Shown here piece by piece: positions 13,301-24,396 of a stretch of 64,000 nucleotides of DNA. The number at the start of each line of letters is the position of its first letter. Position 1 is the first letter of the stretch. The stretch is from contig NC_068556.1 of assembly GCF_022201045.2 (NCBI RefSeq), forward strand, positions 1,404,001 to 1,468,000, read 5' to 3'. Below the pieces are notes generated by a model. That model did not search any database. It saw nothing but the letters and a program-made list of their open reading frames with translations, and was not told the DNA's origin. The position numbers and the translations under genes were made by a program. The stretch is from Citrus sinensis (taxonomy: Eukaryota; Streptophyta; Magnoliopsida; Sapindales; Rutaceae).

Positions 13301-14124
13301 CCCTTTGCTTGGCAGGAATTGCTTAACACCAAAGTCAGAAACTCAACTAATCTAACTCGTATGATATCATTTAACCAGAAATTATTAGGCGATTGTAATC
13401 GGTAAAAGGCTAAAGGCAAATTGCTAGATTCGTAAATATATATTTTAAAACTCCTGATCGACGCTTAAAATAATTTTTTTTAAAACAATAATATTATCGA
13501 AAAAAATGGGACTAATGGAGACGTGTTTTTTTTTTTTAAAAAAATAAAATAAATTCAGAAAATCAATAAATCCACGCACAAAATATAGGTGGGATAACTG
13601 ATGCTTTAATAGTACGGCACCTTACGTATACGTACGCTTGGTCCAATTATAACCTCAAGAGTAGTCGTTTCCATCTCCTCCAACTATATCTCAACATTAA
13701 GCCAACAGTATTTGCCACGATTACAATCCTCGGCCGTCCGATCATCCTCAATCAACTTAGCATCAACCGAAGGCCCATCAACGGTCGACGCCAGTTGACA
13801 AAACTTTCGGCTCCCACATAATCAATTAATTAATTAAAAAAATATTATTTTAAACATTATAAAGTAAAACAAATAATTTAATTTAGTAAAAGAACACTGC
13901 TGCTCAAGTGCTCATGTAGTTGTCTTATCATTTCCATTCGCAAGATGTTATATTATTACATCGATTGTGTATCTCTGTGTGCGTAATAAGATGAGCAAAG
14001 TCATTTACCAGCTATCCAAATCAATTGATGTTCACTTTTATTGGCAGAGGTTATAATTACCGTGAGCATTGGTGAAAGTTAAAAAGTAACTTTGATCGAC
14101 TTGAGTAACTGTATCGTTCCATTC
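13301..14124. other. Noncoding spacer
   Basis: AT-rich with no reading frame of note, no tRNA-like fold and no transposon ends recognised. Confidence 0.5.
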
Positions 14125-14768
14125 TAAGTGTCTGATTGAAATTACTTTTAAAAGATTCAAAAGTAATTTTAAAAAAAATTAAAAATTAATTTTAATATTT
14201 GATAAAAAATTTTAAAAATTACTTTTTATCAAAATTACCACATTTTATAATAAATTTTAAAAAGTAAGGAATGGGTAACTTTTTAAAATTCAATTCTGAA
14301 AATTATTTTTAAACTTAATATAATTTCATATATATTATAAAGTTCAAATTTATCCTTATTAATTAGGAAATAAAAATATTAACTTTAAAAAGATTATTAT
14401 TACTAGTACTACTAATTATATTTAGATAACAAAATAAAAATACAAAATTAATAATATGAAATATTTATTTTAGTTCTAAGTTATTATATGTACGCAATTA
14501 AAAATATTATATATATATATATATATGTTTATAAATTTATAAATAAATTTTATTCAACACATATTTAATTCAATCATTTATATTGTTACAATAGTCTAAC
14601 ATCAATATTTTTAAACACACACAATTATTTTTAAAACTTATAATACTTTAAAAAAAAAATTTTGCTAATCGTTGGACTGATTTCTTAATAGCTGATTATT
14701 TTTACAATACAACCAACAACAATTATTTATAAAATTACTGAACTGGCCATAAATCCAAACAACTTTTT
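14125..14768 (-). mobile_element. MITE family B, copy 1 (about 0.64 kb, AT-rich)
   Basis: Read on the minus strand, this interval is colinear over most of its length with 30662-31124. Shared blocks include a TGTTG-rich block near one end, an internal block with TTTTGTTATCTMAATATAATT and TTTTTAAAGTTAAT, and a terminal ATCAAA/AATCAG end. It has no coding capacity. An (AT)n tract at about 14508-14526 lies inside. Ends are approximate and no target duplication was established, so the superfamily is undetermined. Confidence 0.6.
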
Positions 14769-14989
14769 GCATATTAGTAACCGTAATATCAAGAAAAGAA
14801 AGTTACCATTACTATAGAAGTAAATTATCACTCAGTAACCATAATATCAAAAAAGAAAATTACCACATCTATAGTCTAATATTCAAATTAATTTTTTTAG
14901 TCCCTACTTTTCAAGGCACGAGCCCCAACTGGGCGGTTAAATAAATTTGGTTTAAAAATCACTCAGATATTTATTTATTAGTCATAATG

Positions 14990-15510
14990 TAATATATATA
15001 GTACTTTGGTTTAATTGGATATAACGTATTTATAATACTTTGAGCTGCCTTCTGATAATATATACAGCACAGCTAGTTAGTTTCCTTGTGAGAAAACCTT
15101 CCCCCTCTTGGTCCCCCCACCCTCTCTCCCTACCCTTCCTGTACGTTTATAGTAACCCATATTATCTCTCACTCTCTCTTGTATCTCTCTGCGGATAGCC
15201 GGACACACACTCTCTCTCTCTCTCTCTCTCTCTCTTTTCATTTCAGTGTAAAACAAAACCAAGCTCTCTGTGGCCCTCCTCGCTTCTTCCTCGCAAATAA
15301 ATCTTGTTTCAGTACGAACTCGTCGTAATTTCCCAACCTCCCCAGCTCTCTCTCTCTCTCTCTCCTGCAAAACGGCAACGCATAGACACCTATAGATACT
15401 TAGACAGATATAGACGGCTATAGACAGATAGATAGATAGATAGACAGAAATACACACACACACATCAGCAACAGCAACGAGGACAGCAAGTCAACAGCAA
15501 CAGCACGCAC
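14990..15510 (+). promoter_or_regulatory. Proximal upstream region and 5' UTR of the KNAT3-type gene
   Basis: A pyrimidine-rich leader precedes the ATG at 15511. It contains a (CT)n tract at 15211-15234, a second CT tract at about 15349-15363, GATA/GACA repeats at 15418-15446 and a short CA tract near 15452-15462. CT-rich leaders are common in plant genes and can affect transcription and translation. TATA-like AT stretches lie near 14990-15065, but no transcription start can be fixed from sequence alone. The 128-codon frame on the minus strand is just this repeat read backwards. Confidence 0.6.
15211..15234. repeat. (CT)n microsatellite in the 5' leader of the KNOX gene
   Basis: Twelve CT dinucleotides in a row, followed by more pyrimidine-rich DNA. 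Confidence 0.95.
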
Positions 15511-18500
15511 ATGGCGTTTCACCACAATCACCTCTCGCAAGACCTTCCTCTTCATCACTTCACCGACCAACAACAACAGCAACAACAACAACCACCGTCA
15601 CCTCCACAGCAACAACACCACCAACACCAACAAAGCATCGAAACGACAGCGCCTAATTGGCTTAACTCTGCGCTTCTTCGCTCACAACAGGCGCAGCAAC
15701 AGGCGGCTCACTTCTCCGACACCAATTTCCTTAACCTACGCACCACAGCAAACAACAACAACAGCAACAACAACAACACTGCCTCCGATTCCGACGCTTC
15801 GCAGACGCCGAACCAATGGCTCTCCCGCACGTCCTCCTCTCTCCTCCACCGCAACCACAGTGACGTCATCGACGACGTCACGCCTGCCAACGACTCCATC
15901 ATCGCGGCCGTCGAATCCGCCGATTTGAAGAACGCCAACAGCGAGAACATGAACAACGCCAGTACTAATAACAAGAGCGAAGGGGTGGTGGTCGAGAGCG
16001 GCGCCGACGGAGTTGTCAACTGGCAGAATGCGAGGTACAAGGCGGAGATATTGTCGCATCCGCTGTACGAGCAGCTGCTCTCGGCACACGTGGCTTGCTT
16101 GAGGATCGCCACGCCGGTGGATCAGCTGCCGAGGATTGACGCTCAGCTTGCTCAGTCGCAGCACGTCGTCTCTAAGTACTCCGCTTTAGGTGCCGGTCAA
16201 GGCTTGGTTACTGATGACAAAGAGCTCGATCAGTTCATGGTATGTGCTGTGTATTCTACTTCCATTAAGTTGTTATCGATTTTAAATTTAATTTCTTTTC
16301 CATTTTGTTTACTTGCCTTGCTTTCTTGTCTTATTAGAAACTTGAATTTTAAATTCACAGAGGAATTTATTGCGCTTGCTATTGACTAATTCGAGGCATT
16401 ATACATATCCGAAAAAAAAAAAAATGTTTTTTCCCCCTCAATTTGGGTGATTTTTGGGTATTACTGGTATGGTTGATTACTTGAGGACGAGATGATTGGT
16501 TACAATGATAAGTTTTGAATCTTTGAGTACAAGTTAAATTGTAAATTTGAAGCAGAATGAGCAAGGGTTTTGTTTGGAGATGGCAAAATTTTGAAATGGA
16601 CGGTAGGATTTTGAGACGTGAGAAGTTGTAATTCTAGTGGAAATATAAAGAATTTGGTGGAAGCTACAAAGTCAGAGAGCATTTCCTTTTATTGCAAATG
16701 ATAAGATACTTGATTGAAAGTTGATTTGGTCTATGGTGTCTTCAAGTGCTGATGGTGGCAGCTTTGGATACCAACTGCTTTGCAAGCTGAATTAGTGATG
16801 GTTGGCAACAGCAAGAAATTAAATTAAACAGAGGAAGTAGCAGGAGACTTATTATCAACCATTTTTCTTTCTTTGTGTTTGAGTCAAGTTTCCATATATT
16901 TTGGGCTAATATCTTCTATGTGCCTTTGGAAACTCCATGACCGTAGTTTCTTACGAATTTTGTATACTAGAAATGCTTAACTCAGGGAAGAACTTGAACA
17001 AGAAACAACATGTCTGGATGAAATTGTTAAGAGGGAAAAATGATCATGGTAGGAATATGATTTATATAAACGGAAAGGAAGCGCAGAAGTTGATGATTCA
17101 TGCATGATAATTTTGTTTGTTCTCGTATAGTTTCAATCTAGTCAATCATGATTATATATGGATCATATGATTTGTAATATTAAAAAATTACCAAAAAACA
17201 AATACCTTTGGATAGAACAGCTCCCGTATTCGTATATTTCACTAAATGTCTTATTTGCTAGTTTAGAATTGACAGATAAACCTGAATATCATCTTAAAAA
17301 ATGATGCTTGTTCAATGATATAATCAAAATTCTAATTTTTCCTGTTCTTGACATTGTAGACACACTATGTTCTGCTTCTTTGTTCATTTAAAGAACAACT
17401 GCAGCAACATGTTCGGGTCCATGCGATGGAAGCAGTGATGGCTTGCTGGGAGATTGAGCAATCTTTGCAAAGCTTGACAGGTAACCCCTGATATACATTA
17501 TTACTATTTCAATATTTCAAGTTCCAGCTAATATTTCATGTGCATATGAATCATGTTTTCATGGGAGCATGAATCTTCTTCCACACTTTGCTGGAATTTT
17601 CACAGTTGGCAACTAGCGGTCATACAATTCATCATTCATGGATTCATGGCATGACTATTAACACTCAGATGTTTCTCTTAATCTATTTGTTACTTTTATT
17701 TCCTTGCATTCTTGAAACCGGTGAGATCGTATCAAATAATTGGAGAGAAATTACTGCTATTAAAAGTTTTTCAGAATATATTACTGATTTTCTGGCACGA
17801 TTTGATTTGTTTAGGACTGATAACTGAAATGAGAAGCAAATTATTTTCACATCTGATGTAACAAATTAGGTTTGCCTTCATATCAAAGAACTTATTTTTT
17901 GGCAGTAGAAAAGTCTTGGCCTGGCTACTAACCTAGTAGATGATAGTAGATATCAAAAGAACTAGGCACCATGCTCCCAGTTAATGTTTTGGTGCACCGC
18001 AAATGGATAATTGTTGGTAAATTGTTTGTAAATAACTATCTATTAGATTTTCAAGATCGTTGAACTATATTTATTTTGTTTCATGGGAAAAGGACATGCA
18101 TGTGTCAAAATCTAGCCTTGTTCTGATTACCTCATGGTATCCATGATCATTTGAGCTGCAAAACATGGGATCAATAATTATGCATACTGTATCATGATAC
18201 AGGAGTTTCTCCCGGAGAAGGTACAGGCGCAACAATGTCTGATGATGATGAGGACCAAGTGGACAGCGATGCCAACTTGTTTGATGGAAGTTTGGAGGGG
18301 CCAGACACCATGGGATTCGGTCCTCTTATCCCAACAGAGAGTGAGAGGTCCTTGATGGAGCGCGTGAGGCAAGAGTTGAAACATGAACTGAAACAGGTAA
18401 TGAACTGAATGAAATACCAAATATGGCTGTGAAATTATCTTGTATCTACAATGTATCACTCATTTTCTCTTGCTTATAGGGTTACAAGGAGAAAATTGTA

Positions 18501-19076
18501 GACATAAGAGAGGAAATTCTGCGCAAGAGAAGGGCCGGAAAACTTCCTGGTGACACAACCTCTGTTCTCAAATCTTGGTGGCAATCACATTCCAAGTGGC
18601 CATACCCTACTGTAAGTCCTGTCACATTGCTCCTGAGATTCTTATTCAAGTCCTTGCCGTTAAGACATTCCATGATGCTTATCCACGTTTAAGCCGAAGA
18701 AATTGAAGAATGAAACAGAAATGGAAGACCATAGTTTTATTAATCAGTGGAAAAGCTGCTTTCTAGTTTAAATTTAGTCAAGTCAAAAGCACATATCTCT
18801 ATTTTCTACTCATCAAACAACATTTCAGGAGGAAGATAAGGCAAGATTGGTTCAGGAAACCGGTTTGCAATTAAAACAGATCAATAATTGGTTCATCAAT
18901 CAGCGGAAGAGGAACTGGCACAGTAATCCTTCAACTTCAACAGTCTTGAAAAGCAAACGCAAGAGGTATTCCAAATAAACCTATTTCTTGTCTCCATAAA
19001 TTCTGTTGAGCCTTGAACCAACCATTATTCAAAAAGAAGTAATGCAGGTGAAAACAGCAGTGATCGTTACATGTAA
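15511..19076 (+). CDS. KNAT3: Class II KNOX (TALE) homeodomain transcription factor, KNAT3-like
   Basis: Nuclear DNA-binding protein of the KNOX class II group, which works with BELL partners in organ differentiation and secondary-wall control. Six exons: 15511-16239, 17360-17480, 18203-18396, 18480-18611, 18829-18965 and 19037-19076, giving 450 residues. Order: a Gln/Pro/Asn-rich N-terminus with a Q8 run (about residues 20-27) and poly-Asn (81-89), KNOX1 (about 174-215), KNOX2 (about 238-290), a [17 protein letters not shown] linker, ELK (about 340-361) and a TALE homeodomain (about 363-425) with the Pro-Tyr-Pro loop insertion and helix-3 [10 protein letters not shown]. The start [13 protein letters not shown] matches KNAT3 as I remember it and is the first ATG after a CT-rich leader. 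Exon 1 alone would run on into a stop at 16389. KNAT4 or KNAT5 is less likely because of the N-terminus. Confidence 0.95.
16240..17359 (+). other. First intron of the KNAT3-type gene
   Basis: A 1.1-kb GT-AG intron beginning GTATGT, after the Met codon at 16237-16239. No transposon, RNA gene or nested gene was recognised in it. Confidence 0.85.
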
Positions 19077-19924
19077 ATGCAAGACTATCCAATGCTTCAA
19101 TGCCAGGGTGATAAAATTCAACATACTCATATTACATAGAAACTGTGACAGATAGGGCTTCAGAAACGGCTTTGGAAACTAGGAAAAACAAAACTGGCAA
19201 ACAAGGAGGCTGATGAGGTTGTTATGAACGCAATTGACACCATTTTGCAGTTATGCTTAAAAGGCAAGTAAAACGGTGCCACGTATTCTACGCCATATGA
19301 TTAGCTACATGAATACTTGGGAAATTATATGACTGTAACTGAGTTAATCCATTGTCGCATATTGGTGGTGGATTTATAATTTTTGTTTTTGCTTATCATA
19401 TCTGTGAATAAGCACAGTGAAGGGTCAAGGTTGTACAGTGCAATAATCTTTTGTTTAGTTCCTTATAGCCTTTTTGGTACTGTAATGCAGATTAAATATG
19501 CAAACATTATTTATGGTATAAGAAGTTCAATAGTTAGTAGTTGATGCTCGGCCCGTTTTTCAATTTTTGCCGATTGTATTGTTTAGTGATTAGTTATTTC
19601 ACTGCTTGATGATTAGTGAGATTCCTATTTGCTTCGAAGTATATTAAGAAAAAGGTGGGGAAGTGAAAAAAAAAAAACAATAAAACACTGTGTATAATGG
19701 AGTTAAAACGCTTGTGCAAATTGAGGGCAGAAAGATAACAACTGCGTTGACTGAATAATTCCTGTTCACAGGAAAAAGGAATGAAATCCTTAATAACTCT
19801 TTTGATTTTGGGGGTTTACACTCACCGACTCTAATTGAACGACATATACGTAGAATGTATAATGAATGAAATACACAACAAAAGGAGAACAAACAAAGAC
19901 TCAATATCACATCCCCAGTTATCC
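19077..19924. other. Intergenic space between convergent KNAT3-like and small YDP-motif genes
   Basis: This should contain both 3' UTRs: the KNAT3-type gene runs into it from the left and the minus-strand gene from the right. No reading frame with protein character was found. Confidence 0.6.
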
Positions 19925-20368
19925 TTAATTATTATTGTTATTGATCACAACAGGACCAGCATATCTAGCCGAGAAGCCAACATGCCCATCATCAAACTCC
20001 CCATTAATCCCATCATCAAAATTAAGCTTATAACTTTGAGGATCATAATGAAACTGCATCTTTGATGCTGATATTTTCTTGTTATTAAGACTTAACCTTT
20101 TAATAATACTCTTCCACTTTGGCTCTGCCACCACTTCCGAAAACTCCTTAATTTTCTTCGCTCTTTCCCTTGACCATATTTCTCTTATTACCTCCTCATC
20201 TTCCTGTTGTTGCAACAAATATCTCCCCTGTCCCCGCCGATCTAAGCAAAGTCCCCCGAAACAGGAGCAGCCCCCGTCTCCATATTCTTCGATAAGGTCT
20301 ATTTCATCGTTTAACGGTGACGTTTCGCTAACAGACACCGACGCCGCTCTCTCTCCTGGGTTTGTCAT
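19925..20368 (-). CDS. Small plant-specific protein with YDPQSYKLNFDDG motif (147 aa)
   Basis: Single-exon gene of unknown function. The ATG at 20368-20366 is chosen because the only in-frame codon upstream that could be read as a start is TTG, and an in-frame TAA lies just before it. The protein has a Ser/Thr/Glu-rich start, a small Cys-containing patch (GCSCFGGLCLD), a charged stretch ending in PKWKSIIKRLSL, the conserved QFHYDPQSYKLNFDDG, then GFSARYAGP. No signal peptide or membrane segment. A matching architecture (Cys patch, basic middle, YDPxSYxLNF) occurs in the gene at 26925-27284. From memory, similar small stress-annotated Arabidopsis genes sit near KNAT3 and KNAT4. A TATA box lies at a plausible distance upstream. 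Real-gene confidence is good; function unknown. Confidence 0.8.
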   Translation of the reverse strand: MTNPGERAASVSVSETSPLNDEIDLIEEYGDGGCSCFGGLCLDRRGQGRYLLQQQEDEEVIREIWSRERAKKIKEFSEVVAEPKWKSIIKRLSLNNKKISASKMQFHYDPQSYKLNFDDGINGEFDDGHVGFSARYAGPVVINNNNN

Positions 20369-20428
20369 TGCCAACTTATTAGAGTTTTTGGGTTTTAATT
20401 CTTATTAATGTCGAAGAATTATGTAGGG

Positions 20429-20438
20429 TTTTATATAT
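20429..20438 (-). promoter_or_regulatory. TATA box of the 147-aa gene
   Basis: On the minus strand the sequence reads CATATATAAAACCC about 60-70 bases before the ATG, a good plant TATA box that would put the transcription start near 20400. Confidence 0.55.
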
Positions 20439-20691
20439 GTGTGTATATATATATACATGACATGTTACTGAAACCCAAGAGGAAGCGGGACCTAACAGTG
20501 TACCCTGTGAAGGGTGACATGCAAAGTTATGCAACGGAAGCAACGATCGAATCATTATATGACACGTGGATTTTTAAATGTGCGGGACCTTTTTTATTGG
20601 GTTGGTTTTGGATTGGAATGGGAAATTGCGGCGAGGTGGGTGTCAGTTGGTTGGCTACCTCTTTGGAATCGAAGACTGCATTTGCCAGGCA
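20439..20691. other. Upstream region of the 147-aa gene
   Basis: Contains a TA-rich tract near 20441-20456 and CACGTG-like GACACGTGG near 20561-20569. The open plus-strand frame here resembles no known protein and continues into the transposon. Confidence 0.5.
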
Positions 20692-20699
20692 ATTTAGAG
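20692..20699. repeat. Left 8-bp target-site duplication of the hAT element
   Basis: ATTTAGAG, repeated exactly at 21799-21806. Confidence 0.9.
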
Positions 20700-21798
20700 T
20701 AGGGATGGCAAAAATTCTCACAGAGACAGGTATCATCGGAGATTTTTCTCATTCGGAGAGAGTACGGGAATAATTTTATATCTAATTTTTTATTCGGGAA
20801 GGGGACAAGAAAAATTTTTTACTCAAATTTTTATTCGGGGAGGGGACGAGGATGAGGTGGAATCCCCATCCCCTACCAATTTCCCTATTTTAATTTTTAA
20901 TTTTATTTTTATTTTTAAAATTACTAATAAATAAATAACAAAATTATAAAATTGTTAAAAACAATAAATATCAAAATATTTATATCATTAAATGCTAATA
21001 GGTATCCTATATTAGCTCGAATTGCTAGAGATATTTTGGCAATTCCAATTACAACAGTTGCTTCTGAATCAGCTTTTAGCACCGGTGGTAGAGTTGTGAG
21101 CCCACACCGTAACAAACTTCGTCCAAGCACATTGGAGGCCTTAATGTGCTGTCAAAGTTGGTTACGAGCTTACAATAACAGTATGAGTTTATTTTACATT
21201 GTGATTATATTATATAGTTATTAATATTTGTACTTATAAGTTACTTTACTTATATCATTTTCATTATTTTAGGTTTGAAATCTGAGGCTATCTCTCAATT
21301 TGCCACATTTCTCGAGGAAGAACAGGAGGAGCAGGACGAGCAGGAGGTAAATAGTTTTATTAAAAATATTAATTAAGTATCTACATTTATTTCATTTATT
21401 TTATTGCCGATATAAAAATATTTTTTTTTCTTTTTATTGTAGGATTATGAAGATTGAGTCATTGACAAAGATAATTATTTTAATAATTTATATTTTGAAT
21501 GTGACTTTGTAATGGATCAATATTAATGTAAGACATATTTTGAACTTTATTTTTATTTGAATTTTTTATTTTAATATGATTAATTTAAAATTTAAAATAA
21601 AAAATATATTAGACTATTAGTTATTCGGGGACCGGGGACCCTTGGGGATCCTCTGTTATTATTCGGGGAGGGAATGGAGATTTTCTCAAGTAATTCTGAC
21701 GGAGACGGAGAGGGGACGGGGACATATGCAAAATATCGGGGATGGGTATGGGGAGATTGGTCTCCTCCCCTCCCCTCCCCTCCCCATTGCCATCCCTA
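20700..21798 (+). mobile_element. Non-autonomous hAT transposon (1099 bp) with residual dimerisation domain
   Basis: Terminal inverted repeats TAGGGATGGCAA / TTGCCATCCCTA are perfect over 12 bases and flanked by the exact 8-bp duplication ATTTAGAG, the hAT superfamily size. Subterminal DNA is full of G-rich blocks (GGGGACGGGGA and complements) near 20720-20880 and 21620-21790. The interior keeps only the end of a transposase gene, described separately. Most of the transposase, including its BED finger and catalytic part, is missing. The near-perfect ends and exact duplication suggest fairly recent insertion, but this copy cannot supply its own transposase. Confidence 0.95.
20952..21458 (+). 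pseudogene. hAT transposase C-terminal (hATC dimerisation) fragment
   Basis: The frame at 20952-21224 encodes the diagnostic hATC region: YPILARIARDILAIPITTV, then SESAFSTGGRVVSPHRNKL and LEALMCCQSWLRA. After a probable intron (GT-AG, about 21182-21272) the tail continues GLKSEAISQFATFLEEEQEE to a stop near 21458. The domain normally dimerises the transposase and helps form the active site. Upstream transposase sequence is absent, so this is a remnant carried by a deletion derivative. The family looks like the plant zinc-finger BED/RICESLEEPER-type hAT group. Confidence 0.85.
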
Positions 21799-21806
21799 AT
21801 TTAGAG

Positions 21807-22413
21807 TAGCTGTGGCTTACGTGGCGCCTCTTCATTGGCAGTTAAAGGATCCGAACAGCCTGTTTTAGATTTGTCTTCAGCTTTTGCATATTCAAGTTAG
21901 TTATGAAGCTAACATAAATAATCGGATGAAAGGGTTCCTTTTAACGTTTTAACATTATCCGAATTTTGTGGGGTGATGCTAGTAAGTTCAATTCATAATA
22001 ATTTGAAGAGATTTACGGCAAAGTCAAAGGGACATGCATTTTAACCGAATCGGTTCTAATTTCTAACCTGACAATTTGGTTCAAATGGAGACGCTCAGAT
22101 GTTAATTTGCACAAGATAAGAACGTGGTTGCCATTGAAAAAAAGGGTTATAGAATGTATAATTTACGAAAGAAAAAGATTAGGTTTCATGTTTAAAAAGA
22201 CAAAATGAAAGAAGCTGGCACGAGCCACGAAGCCAAGAGACACATTCTGCTTCGTGGATGCAAGTAATTGCTAATTGTAACAAAGTGGACTTCAATTGTA
22301 CAGCTGCACTGGTGGGTTGCTTAATGCCAACTTAAACCAAAACTTAGAATTAATCAGATTAATTAAAGCGCTTAACCAAAAAGACAAAAGCCAATTGGCA
22401 TGTGCTCATCAGC
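21807..22413. other. Noncoding spacer between two hAT elements
   Basis: No gene or RNA recognised. Confidence 0.55.
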
Positions 22414-22421
22414 ACAGGGAG

Positions 22422-22952
22422 CAGAGGCGGATGCAGCACATGACTAGTGGGGGCTCGAGCCCCCACTGGCCAAAAAAAAATTTTAAAAATAAAAGAAAAA
22501 ATATTTTAATTTTTTAATTACCCTATTGAATTTATTAAAATAGTCACTATAAAATGTAAAACCCATAAAATTTAAACTTTGACTTTTAAAAAATATAAAA
22601 ACATATATTTTAATTAAAAATAATGATAGCTCACTATTCAAAATATTTTATATTCTAAAAAATATGGTTAATTCTTCCAGTTTATATAATAATAGTAGAA
22701 CAAATATTTTCAGTAATAAAACTCATGAAGGATCATCTTTGGAATCGGATGGGATAAGTGATAGTTTGGTTGTCTATATAAGAAACAATAAATTTAATAA
22801 TATTGATAATGAGTCTATTGCATAACATTTTTAAAATATAAAAATGCGTAGAGACTAATTATAAATATTTTATATATTCAAAATTTTAATTTTTTATATT
22901 TTATTATTATCTAATTTAGCCCCGGTAAATTATTTTTTTAGATCCGCCACTG
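22422..22952 (+). mobile_element. Second hAT-derived element (531 bp) with decayed transposase tail
   Basis: Ends CAGAGGCGGATGC and, on the complement, CAGTGGCGGATC form short inverted repeats of a common plant hAT type. Flanking octamers ACAGGGAG (22414-22421) and ACAAGGAG (22953-22960) match at 7 of 8 positions. Inside, about 22680-22830, a broken frame still reads VEQIFSVIKLMKDHLWNRMG and, after a frameshift, ISDSLVVYIRNN and NNIDNESIA followed by a stop. I recognise this as the C-terminus of TTF-type zinc-finger/hAT dimerisation transposases. The frameshift, the stop and the mismatched duplication make this an older insertion than the neighbouring hAT. Confidence 0.85.
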
Positions 22953-22960
22953 ACAAGGAG

Positions 22961-23196
22961 AACCAATCTGGCGAGTTTTCTCTAAATCTGTCATGTCTGC
23001 TCATAACATTTGTGGCTTTATTATACATTTTCAAGATTGGCCCAACTTGAGGACATCAATTCGTGTTGTTGGGTAAGATACTAAGATTATTCTAGCTAAT
23101 GGAACTTAAGGATATCAATTTCCATTCTTGGTTAAGATGATTAATTCTAGCTAATAGAGGGAGACTTGGAAAGAAAAAGCAGAGACAAACTTATAT
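22961..23196. other. Short noncoding spacer
   Basis: No feature recognised. Two related segments (GGACATCAATTCGTG and GGATATCAATTTCCA contexts) hint at a small local duplication. Confidence 0.4.
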
Positions 23197-24396
23197 AAGG
23201 AAAAATTTCGGTCTACCCTTCTCGTGAAGTGACAATCTTTAAATCGCCCCATTTACTATTAAAAATATCAAGTTATCCTTAAAACTCATTATTTTTAATC
23301 ATTGACCGTCGTTGACTCATAAAAGTACGAAAGTACCCCTACCTTAACAGAATATTCCTATAACGACATTGTGAGGTTAAAAAGAAATGGTTAATGTATA
23401 ACTAATCATTGGAAAATGAAAAAAAGTAGTTAATGTATTACTAGTCATTGAAAAATAAATTAAAAATAAAGTGTTGAAATGACTTAATGGACCTAAATTA
23501 ATTGATAGTTTTCTAAAATTAGACATGTTAGTTCAACAAATTACAAGACATGCCATCATACGTAAATTACGATAATGTCATCAAGATCAAATTTTCAAAT
23601 TAAAAACCACACCATCTCGTCTTTTTTTTCATTTTTATTTGTCTTCATCTTTTTTTTTTCTCATCCTTACTCCTTCATCTTTTCCTTTCATTTATTTTTG
23701 CCTCATCTTTACTCCTTCGTCTTTTTCTACATTTTTTTCTTTTTCTTTCATGTACACGACTCCAGTGACATTTTTTTTTCTTTCATTTCATTTTTCTCAT
23801 CCTTACTCCTTTTTCATTTTTTTCCTTCATTTTTTCTTTTCTTTCATGTATATAGCTCCAGTAGCATTTTTCTTTTGTTCTTTGATTTTCCTTTCTTTTT
23901 TTTATATCTATATTTTATTGAAGTACCTTTACAAAATGAAAAAAGAATAATAATGATAATAATAAAAAATATGAAAAAAGGTAAAATATTATTCTTTTTC
24001 CATTTGTGGCTTTTAATTAATTTCTATATTTATTTTTTAAAATAATTTTTTTAAATACGGAAAAGGTTAAATTTAATTCGTTCAAAAAAAACTAGTCATA
24101 TAGGCCCAAAATAAAAATATTTTAAAGTATTAGGGAGTACACTATAAATATTTGAAATATTTATGTGTGTTTTAAAAAATTTAGAAAGATTTAGATCCAT
24201 GAAAACTAATCTACCTAGGTTTGACATTTTTTTGTTAATTAACTGTTATGAAAATGTGCAAATACTATTTTATCCTTTTAACCGTTAAAAACAACAGAGA
24301 GATAACAAGTTTTGGAGGGTAACTTGATATTTTCAATAGCAAATGGATGATTTGAAAACTGTCACTTCACGAGAGGGTAGACCGAAATTTTCCTTT
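23197..24396. mobile_element. 1.2-kb element with terminal inverted repeats of about 80-90 bp
   Basis: The left end (AAGGAAAAATTTCGGTCTAC onward) and the complement of the right end (AAGGAAAATTTCGGTCTACC onward) align for roughly 80-90 bases, including CTCGTGAAGTGACA and AAAATATCAAGTTA. Long terminal inverted repeats suggest a Mutator-like or similar non-autonomous DNA transposon, but I could not find a matching target duplication. The core (about 23615-23900) is a pyrimidine-rich degenerate tandem repeat. The 156-codon frame at 23575-24045 is that tract in translation (mostly Phe, Ser, Leu and His) and I do not call it a gene. Confidence 0.75.
23615..23900 (+). repeat. Polypyrimidine degenerate tandem repeat
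   Basis: Repeats of TCATCCTTACTCCTT-like and TTTCATGTAYAYRRCTCCAGT-like segments separated by T/C-only runs, with two clear copies of the second near 23747 and 23844. It forms the core of the TIR element around it. Confidence 0.75.

Noticed and set aside
15077..15463. 128-codon minus-strand frame with RERERE runs
   Set aside because: It is the CT/GATA-repeat 5' leader of the KNOX gene read on the other strand.
15708..16164. Two overlapping minus-strand frames of 134 and 142 codons
   Set aside because: Antisense shadows of KNOX exon 1, whose GC-rich third positions keep other frames open.
23575..24045. 156-codon open frame, nearly all Phe/Ser/Leu/His
   Set aside because: It is the polypyrimidine repeat core of a TIR element read in frame. 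A second frame of the same tract is open too, and there is no protein-like composition.
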